This document shows positions 56,701-64,000 of a stretch of 64,000 nt of DNA, one piece after another; within the stretch, counting starts at the first letter, position 1; every line of letters begins with the position of its first letter. The translations under genes were made by a program, and so were the position numbers. The DNA comes from Edaphochlamys debaryana (Eukaryota > Chlorophyta > Chlorophyceae > Chlamydomonadales). A model generated the notes under the pieces. It searched no databases and was not told the DNA's origin. It worked only from the letters and a program-made list of their open reading frames with translations. Where the stretch lies: NCBI GenBank assembly GCA_016858145.1, contig JAEHOE010000001.1:3162001-3226000 (forward strand), read 5' to 3'.

Positions 56701-59700
56701 ACTGCTCCGGCCCTGCGTTCTTGTTGTAGCGACACAGCTTGACGCGCGCTTTGGTGCCCTTGTCCGCAGGGGCTGGTTCTGACGGGGGCTCGAGCGTGGG
56801 CGGTGGTGAGAGGGGGAGGGCGACGGGGATGAACAACAAACCAGTTGCCTGGCATCAGCTCCCGTGACACAGCAGCCAGCTACGCCCTTGAGCTGCCTGC
56901 CGGTATCCTACGTCCCCCGTCCGTCCCCCCTGGCGCCCCTCCACCCAACGCCCTCCGCGAGCGGCCGCTCACGCTGCAGCTGCACCAGCAGCAGGTAGGC
57001 TTTGAGGTCGTACGTGCCGGGGGCCGCCAGGGTACCCAGGAGGGAGTACTGGGGGTCGGTCTTGGCCTGACCCTGCACGTCAGCGTCCTTGAGGGCCTTG
57101 TGGTAGTTCACCTGTCATGGTCGTGGGTGGGTGGGTGGGTGGGTAACCGATCGCGGGTTGGGTTGGGCCTCAATCAGGCCGGGGGCCAGTTGCGAACTCG
57201 GGCACCCTTGTCGATCCGCCCGTGTCGCCCCCCCCGGTTCGCGACGACGCGACCCCTCACCTTCTCGGAGAAGCTGGGCAGGAGGTTGGCGTCGCCAGCG
57301 CTGGCGAAGCGCTGTGCAAAGTAGAGGTTGCTGGGGCAGCCAGGGTAAGAGGGCGTGGGAGCAAGCCTGCTGTTACCAGCAGTGTGCGGGTGTGTGTCTC
57401 ACTGCCGGCGCGGGGCGCCCCGCGCGCCCTGCAGACGGGCGCCCAATCCGGACCACCAGAGAGAGACGGAGCCCTGCCTCTCCCCCTTCCCCGTTTCCCC
57501 GGCGCTCACTGCGTGTACTCTTGACCCAGCCAGTCGGGCTTAACCTTGAGTATGTTAAGCGGAAGCTGTCGTGGGGGACAGCAGGAGGCAGGAGCGAGCT
57601 CGGCATCAGCCAAGGTCCAGGGCCCAGGGCCTTCACGCACAAGCACGCACGCACCTTGGCGAACTTGAAGGTGGCCGGCAGCGTGTACCAGCCCAGCCAC
57701 TTGCCCACCGGCAGCCGCGCGGCGTTGAGCTCTGCCACTGTGTTCCCCCACTGCAGGCGCCACAGCTCGGGGGCCGAGGGGCAGGCCTCGCCCTGCCCCA
57801 TGGCGGTGGAAGCGTCCGCGGACTCGACGCCCTTGCTCCAGGCCTACGCGCGTGGGTGGGGTGCGTGGGGGCCGCACTCTTGATTGGGGCGGGCCGCGAC
57901 GGAGCGAGCCCATGATCACGCCAGTGGTTGCGGTTGAGCAGCAGAGTGCGTTATCCGACGTGGCGTGTCCGCGTGAGGAGCGAGGCATGCTCCCGGGGTG
58001 GGGCAAGGCAGTAATGGCACATGCACGCCGATGGCCCGGGTGTGCACCCCTCGCTCCCTCCCTCGCTCCCCACACGTCGAAGGGGCTTGTGCGCCCCTCG
58101 CTCCCTCCCTCGCTCCCCACACGTCGAAGGGGCTTGTGCGCCCCTCGCTCCCTCCCTCGCTCCCCACACGTCGAAGGGGCTTGTGCGCCCCTCGCTCCCT
58201 CCCTCGCTCCCCACACGTCGAAGGGGCTTGTGCGCCCCTCGCTCCATCCCTCCCTCGCCCTCCGCGCTCAGCCGGCTCTGCTCACGTGCCACACGCCGTA
58301 GTTGTGCAGGATCTCCTGCATGTACATGCCCTTGTCGAAGATGCCCTGGGGTGTCGGAGAGAGGGGTTTGGGTGCACGGGGCTGTACGGCATGGCGCTGT
58401 ACGGCACGGCGCAGCCGTAGCGCTGGATGGCACCCACAGCCTTAGCCTAGCTAGGCTGCTCAGCCTTTCATCGTACCCCACGTGTGTCACCGGTCTTTCG
58501 TGCCGCGTTGGCCGCCGCGCTGCAGCCACGGTAGTACCCCCCTTCCCCACAGCCGACCCCGCCCCCTCTCTCACGGAGCCGTCGGGGCGGAACCAGGTGC
58601 GCGTGCCGGGCAGCTCCGCCAGACCCGCCCAGCCGCAGCCGAGGTTCTGGGGCACCACGAAGGAGCAATGCGTGAAGGGGGCGGGGTCTGCGGGGCGGAG
58701 AAGGTCTGCAGTTGGGGGCTGGAGGACGACGCCTGTGCGTGGCACTTGTTGTTTGCACGCCGTGGACAGGGTTAGCCCTATAGGGCGCAAAGACACTGTG
58801 CGACGCACCGACGTTCATGCTCCGCAGCGCCGCAATGGCGTCGTGAGCGATGGCCTCCTCGTCGCAGGCCAGGAGGGGGGGCCTGCACGGCAGCTGCACG
58901 GCGACGGTCTGGGGAGCAGGAGGTGGGGCCGGGGAGAGGGGGGGGGGGGGAGAGGGGGAGGGCGGGGAGGAAAGGAAGGATCGTTATCATGCTGAGACAC
59001 GCAGGTAGCTCAGGAGCAGGGCATCTTGCCGCCTGCGGTCCACCGGCGGCGGCCGGTGCCACCCGCCGTGACTGCCATGCACCGCCCCCCCCGCAGACTG
59101 CACCCACCTTTGAGATGACGAGCTGCATTTGGTCGTAGCTGCAGGCTGAGGATCCAGTCGTACATGTGAGTGAGGTTGGGGGGGGAGGTAGTTGAGTCGC
59201 CGGGGTCATCACAGCTGCCGTGGTGGCAACCCTCATGGAAAGGTCCTTGAGAGAGCGGGAGTCCCCTCAATCTCTTGAGATCCTTTCAAGGCCAGCGCTC
59301 GCTCTGCAGCACACCCGCGGCCAAGGGCCAGAAGTTCCCCACTCGAAGCCCCATTCCCCGTGCACACCCTTGAAGAACTTGGCGTACGTTGTCTTGATTG
59401 CATTGTCAACCTCAGTGACCTGCGGGGTGATCGATGACAAGGGTGCCGTGCGACACGCCTTGTGCCGGGTCACACAGCTAGCCCCGAGCCAGCCCATGCC
59501 AGAGCCGCATCGCTTGGACGCACCACGCCCCTGATGGATCTGAACCACGCACTAGCTACAATGCTCCAGCGCTCTGACACCCGTGGGCGCTCAGCTCCTC
59601 ACGTTAGCGCCGGGTATGGAGCAGCTGCCGGCGAGGGAGGTGACGAGCGTGAGGAGCCTGAGCTTCTGGTTTGTGCTGGTGATGGGGGCCGCGGGCGTTA

Positions 59701-60807
59701 TGACGCGGGCCACGCCTCTGGGGTCGCAGACAACGCCGCTGTTACCGAAGTAGCCGTTGCACGCGAGGGCCTACGCATGCAATCAAGGGCGGGGCAGAAG
59801 AGGCGTTTGTCACAGGTATGATTAAAACTCCACAGGGGGCGCCTAGGGCACAGGCACGCACGAGGGGTGTCCCCCCTCCACACTCAAGCGTCCAAACGTC
59901 ATTGGAGCAAGGCCCGCCCATGCCCTGCTGTGGGTGATCCACAGGCTCCCGCCCCCCGTGACCCCGTCTCTTCGTGCCCCAACTTGTGGTAGATCTGCCT
60001 AGTCACCACGGACGAGCGGGGTGATGTCAGCCTGCTCCCTGTCCGTACGTAGCCTCTGTGCCTGAGGCCCCGGGAGGCTACACGTACGTACGGTACGCTG
60101 GCAGGCACTCAGCTCACCACCAGCACTGTTGTTCCCGCATCGATGACCTTGTTGGAGCTGTCCTTGAGGGGGCCGGTCAGCGCCACCACATCCCCCGCCG
60201 GCGTGCGGAAAGACCAACGCCCGAGCCCCGCCGACTTGGCGTAGACGATGCCCTGTTGCAAGGGGGGGGCGGAGGGGAGGGCGGAGGGGAGGATGGAGGG
60301 GACGGCGGAGGGCGGAGGGTGGAGGGTGGAGGGGGGAAGGGGGAGCGGAAGGGAGGGTGGAGGGGAGGGCACTGCAGAAGAAGGACGAGGCAGACGACTT
60401 GATCCGGTTCGGAACGCCCACGGCCCTATCCTGGGCAGCGGACACGAGCACTCTCGAAGGCCCAACCCACTTGATAAAGGTCAGCGTTGACCAGAGGTTC
60501 CTCGCCGCCGAGCAGCTTCCCCACGCCCCCGACGACTTCAACCCGCGGCTCCCGGGCTTCTGCGCGCGCGTTACAGAAATCAAGGTGCGGCCACCCCCCC
60601 GGCAATATGGGGTGACAGTCATTCGGGAGGGCCGGGCAGCACTGCTCGTTCTTACCCCTCGCTACCTGATGTGGGGAAAGACGCGGCCAGGAGCAACACC
60701 GCCACCATAGCCGCCGGCAGCAACGGAGCCACGGCGCGTCGTCGTGCAGGATCACCGGCGGGCAACGGCTGCCTCGTCCATAGATGTTCGACCCGCCAAA
60801 GAGCCAT
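53774..60807 (-). CDS. VMP-type matrix metalloproteinase (M11/gametolysin-like) with hydroxyproline-rich tail
   Basis: Fifteen exons joined in phase: 60807-60666, 60559-60471, 60252-60118, 59770-59603, 59419-59368, 59145-59108, 58908-58809, 58687-58575, 58345-58286, 57843-57655, 57565-57510, 57330-57261, 57111-56973, 56778-56700, and a last exon from 56473. Residues 27-48 are hydrophobic (signal peptide or anchor). An in-frame ATG at 60957 is an alternative start. The catalytic motif QEILHNYGVWH (289-299) is QExxHxxGxxH, and a downstream TAMG (312-315) is the Met-turn-like segment, followed by ACPSAPELWRLQWG. Volvox VMP proteins have exactly this Gln-for-His motif and a (hydroxy)proline-rich module, and are extracellular-matrix enzymes induced by sexual pheromone and wounding. 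The last exon encodes 31-residue PPSPPPPQPPSPKPPKPSPK-type repeats and then 15-residue PPPLWPSPPSPPPSL repeats. The Pro-rich frame needs +1 shifts near 55388 and 55198 to reach the stop at 53774. Without them it stays open to 53212. Confidence 0.8.
53949..54705 (-). repeat. 45-bp tandem repeats encoding a Pro-rich rod
   Basis: About 16-17 units of 45 bp encode PPPLWPSPPSPPPSL-type blocks. A +1 insertion near 54368 and a -1 deletion near 54160 put the units between them in another frame (AIPAPTPLAVSSVSP) before the original frame returns. Confidence 0.85.
54778..56390 (-). repeat. 93-bp tandem repeats encoding a Pro/Lys-rich rod
   Basis: Roughly 17 units of 93 bp with higher-order variants (a shorter unit without the PPKPPQ block near 56320, LPSP and KPPQ variants). 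In the Pro-rich frame each unit gives a 31-residue block of SPPPP, KPPKPSPK and RPPPP. Two units carry one extra G (about 55198 and 55388). Confidence 0.9.
58042..58250. repeat. 47-bp tandem repeat in a metalloproteinase intron
   Basis: Four near-perfect units of 47 bp (the phase marker acacgtcg recurs at 58072, 58119, 58166 and 58213) in the intron between the exon with the QExxH motif and the next one. Confidence 0.9.
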
Positions 60808-62390
60808 CGCGTCCCGGAGGGCCCGGGCTGCAGGAGTGCGGGGATACACAGAAAGGGGGTTGGCCTCGAGAGGTGCGGCCTTGGGCAGGCTGGAGATGGC
60901 ACGAAGTTGTTGTGGCGGAGGTAGTTGGGTCAGTTGCGTGCCGGTGCTACGGCGCATCAGTGCGCTCTGATAACGATAAGTGTGTGGCTTGCTTGCAACT
61001 GCGTGAGCGGCTGGAGCTTATACTGGTCGCTCGAGAGGCTTCTAATCAACATGCCAAATGTGCGTGGTTGATGTCGGGAACATGCACTCTACCGCAGGCT
61101 AGAGCCCCATACGCCCACCTTGTGTACTCAGGGTGCGTTAACTGGCGAGGATCGACAGCTTGCGACGCCGGCAGTAGGGAATCAACACCGGCAATGCGGC
61201 GCTGCGCCGACACGCACGAGCCTAGCTCACACCTTCAACTGCATTCGTCGCATGTTTCTACGGTCCAGAGGGTGCGGGAGGCGGTTGCGCAACCCCGACA
61301 GGCGCGTCGCGACGCACGACAGTCAGGAGCCGCACTGGCGCCGGCGAGTGCTCGTCGCCGCTGCTGGCGTCGCCGCCAGGGAAGATCGCGGCAGAGTCGG
61401 GCCGACCGGTGTACGCGGCCTAAAACAGCTGTTCCCCTCAGCCGCCTTAGTTATTCCGATCGCGACTGAACTCCGAGATGACAGCGGTTGGCCGAGCTTT
61501 CGGAGGCCGTGTACACAGGCGAAGGACACGCTGGACGAGCAAGCAGGGCCCTGGACCTGGAGGGAAGGCCGAAGTTGCGCTCATGGCTGCCCTTAGCGTC
61601 TGCTGCTTTGCGTGATACCATCAGTTGAAGACAGGCTTCAGCACACGCGACGGGGACCTCCGGGGACCTCCGGGGACGCACCGAGGCCAAGCGGGGGGCG
61701 GGCGCAAGCCGTCTTCGGCATGCGTCGACGGGGGTACTCCCGGTGGACTGGTGCGGATCCTAGACAAGCTGCAGGGGTCCCCCGTCTCATCAGCAGCCGA
61801 TCCACAAATGGCCTCAGGAGCGGCCCCCGCCTGAACGTAGCGGGGGACCGCAGGAAGCTGCACGATATCCATCACCCAATGGTAAGAATCTGCCGGCATG
61901 GCGGCACCCCCGCTCTCTCCCTACCGCCTCCCCGTGCACGCGTGATCACGCCAAAGCAAATGACCCATAGCAAGGCATGAAGTTCGATCCTCCCTCCGCC
62001 CTCTTCGGTCCTCGGTCATTCCGCATCCCGTGAAGGTTGCCCTAGTTCCTGGTCCCCTATGCATCCCGGGATGTGCTGTAGCTGCCCCCTGACACCATCC
62101 ACCTGAGCTCCGACCCGTGCTGAGTCACGACCGCCTACCCACCTGCCCCCAAGCTCCCTGCTGTTCTCTCCACGCTCAAGTCACGACCGCGCCTGTCGGC
62201 ACACGCTGCTCCCCAGGACCTCTGCCCCTGCCCCTGCACTCCTCTCTCCGGCCTCACAGCCCGGCCGCACAAGCCCCCTCGATGCCAGGCACCGCCTTGT
62301 CGCTCCTCCGCCGTCCCGCGCGCGAGCGTGCACCTCGCCCGCCTCCAAGCGGGCCGTCCCGCCCCCACTCAAGACCCCCCCGCACCCTCG
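60808..62390. other. Intergenic region, 1.6 kb
   Basis: 5' flank of the metalloproteinase gene (with a possible in-frame N-terminal extension up to 60957) and 3' flank of the MFS gene. Several open frames lack coding character. Nothing else identified. Confidence 0.4.
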
Positions 62391-63794
62391 CTACCGGATG
62401 CGGAACCTCCTCAGCAGCAGCGCCCCAACCGCCGTGAGCGCCGCCCCTATGATGAGCAGCGCCGAGGGGGAGGCGGCGTCGCCCGTGCCCTGCAGCGGCG
62501 GCAGGGGGCAGCGACGGGGGTGGGGGGGCAGCGACGGGGGTGGGGGGGCAGCGACGGGGGTGGGGGTGGGGCAGCAGCGGGCGTGCGCCATGTGAGCTAC
62601 AGATCGGCACAGGCTGGCGCCCCATGAGGTCTTCCCCCTGCCATCCCCACCCTCCCCACCACCGCCCCTGCGCCTCTTCCCCTACCCCCACCTGAAGCAG
62701 CCCGGTGGCCATGATGGGGGCGGTGCCCCCGAAGGCGGCCATGGACAGGTTGTGGCCGATGGACAGGCCCGTGCACCTGGGGGGTGGGGAGATGGGGGCA
62801 AGGAGCCAGGCTGGAGGCAAGCGGGACTGGAGAGGTTGCGGAGCGGGCGCGTGGGCGAAGCGGGGTCCGGAGTCAGGCTCAGAGAGCTGTGGCTGTGGAC
62901 CCAGCCGGCAGCTCACACGAGGCGCGCGGTCTCGCTGCCGTTAAACCCCCTACCCCCACCCACCTGTACTCCGAGGGGAAGAGCGCCACGAAGGTGGCCG
63001 GCAGCGCCCCCGTGAATGTGGCCATGAGTGCGACCATGGCCGCCTGCGCGAACCAGCAGGCGAACATGTTGCCGGTCTTGAACAGCGCCCACAGGGGGTA
63101 GGCGGTCAGGGCCTGGGGGGGAGGGAGGGGATGGCAGGGGAGGGGAGCGAGTGGCGCGGGGCGCGTGGGTTGGGGGACGTGAGCGCGCGGGAGCCTGGGA
63201 CCGGGCTTGCGCGTGCGTAGACAGGCGAGGCTGGGGACTTGCAAGGTGTCGTCCCCACCGTTGGTCCATCAACCCTCTCTCCCTCTTCCGTCGTGCGATG
63301 GATTCCCACACCCTCGCCCTCCCCCCGCCCCCCCCGCCCCCCGGCCTCACCATGCCCAGTGCGGGCAGCAGGATGACCCGCATGCGCCCGTACTTGTCCG
63401 ACAGCCAGCCTCCCAGCGGGATCAGCCCCAGGTACAGAAACATGTTGAGCGTGTGGATGGTCAGCGCGGCGCCGCGGGACTGCCGGGCGAAGTGCTGCGG
63501 AGGGGGAGCGGGTGCGGGTGCGGGGGAGGGCGGGGCACCGAGTGGGTCAGCAAGGCTGCGGCAGGGGTGCTGCTGGACGCCATGCTGCCCTGAACTCCGC
63601 ACGGGCACCGTGGCCGCTGCAATGCGCACCGCTTTGGCGCGAGCGCCCCCGCCACCTCCCTCTGGCCCCGACTTCTTCCCCACCCTCTCTGCGTGTCCCT
63701 TCTCCGCTCCCCCCCAACCCGCCTGCAGGTACAGCGGCAGGAATATGACCACCAGGTAGAACCCCAGCGCGTTCATGAAGTCCAGCAGCACCAC
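62391..63794 (-). CDS. 3' part of an MFS transporter, metabolite:H+ symporter (ProP-like) type
   Basis: Partial gene. The visible exons are 63794-63723, 63494-63351, 63112-62964, 62776-62692 and 62489-62391 (TAG). Earlier exons lie beyond 64000. The 183 visible residues cover the C-terminal half of a 12-TM carrier: membrane helices VVLLDFMNALGFYLVVIFLP, LNMFLYLGLIPLGGWLSDKY with the MFS loop motif GGWLSDKYGRMRVI, then ACWFAQAAMVALMATFTGAL, PATFVALFPSEYR, CTGLSIGHNLSMAAFGGTAP, and a last helix ALLIIGAALTAVGALLL before a basic RRFRIR tail. The FPSEYRCTGLSIGHNLSMAAFGG stretch is characteristic of the metabolite:H+ symporter subfamily (proline/betaine, alpha-ketoglutarate or citrate permeases). 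The substrate cannot be assigned. The first visible intron has a GC donor (CTGCAG|gcgggt at 63722), since phase 0 is required by the next exon. Confidence 0.82.
62504..62570. repeat. 20-bp tandem repeat in an MFS intron
   Basis: Three units of about 20 bp (gcagcgacggggg core at 62508, 62528 and 62548) in the last intron of the transporter gene. Confidence 0.85.
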
Positions 63795-64000
63795 CTGGGG
63801 GGGAGAAGGGGGAGGCGGGGGTGGGGGGGGGCGGGAAGGAGGGCGGAACCTCGTCGCGAGGCCCCAGAGGGGTCGGGCGGGGACACGCGACACGCTCCCA
63901 CCCGGCCCCGACTCCCTAGGACTCCACCCCCACTGCTCTCCGCCGAGGAATTCTGTCACGAGCTCGCACCCCGCCCGACTCCCTCCACTCCACTCTCCCC

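Overview
The window is nuclear DNA of a green alga, most likely a volvocine chlorophyte (Chlamydomonas, Gonium, Volvox or a relative). The evidence is high GC, compact genes with many short GT-AG introns whose donors are mostly GTGAGY or GTGCG, very long Ala/Gly/Pro-rich coding tracts, a volvocine-type matrix metalloproteinase with a hydroxyproline-rich tail, a MYND protein and F-box/LRR-like families of algal type. The species cannot be decided from the sequence. I built the gene models by hand by joining exons at splice sites with matching phase. The exon coordinates are given in each entry.

Left part (1-14.3 kb). The 5' part of an unidentified basic protein gene runs off the left edge (minus). 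A 1312-residue RGG/RE-rich protein with a UAP56-binding-like motif (minus, 2.06-6.17 kb) is head to head with a seven-finger GATA-like zinc-finger gene (plus, 6.4-9.75 kb), which was built by duplication of symmetric phase-2 exons. Then come a lysine-headed helical-repeat protein (minus, 10.6-13.2 kb) and a 66-residue protein (minus, 13.4-14.3 kb).

Middle part (14.8-43.9 kb). A CBP60-like protein (plus) is followed by a secreted protein with two CaMKII-association/SnoaL-like domains (plus) and by a paralogue of the RGG/RE protein (plus, 25.5-28.6 kb). This paralogue shares a 154-bp identical block with the first copy. A gene-poor 4.3-kb stretch follows. Next are two tandem F-box/LRR-like paralogues (minus) and a 1516-residue MYND-finger protein (minus).

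Right part (45-64 kb). A 1633-residue PWWP-domain protein (minus) is head to head with mitochondrial ribosomal protein mL43 (plus). After them come a VMP-type metalloproteinase with a QExxHxxGxxH site and a huge repeated Pro-rich tail (minus, 53.8-60.8 kb) and the 3' part of an MFS metabolite:H+ symporter (minus), which runs off the right edge.

The genes do not form an operon-like system. Recurrent themes are internal duplication (exons, tandem domains, minisatellites inside coding sequence), local paralogy, and chromatin or RNA-type regulators interspersed with extracellular-matrix proteins. No rRNA, tRNA or CRISPR array was recognised.
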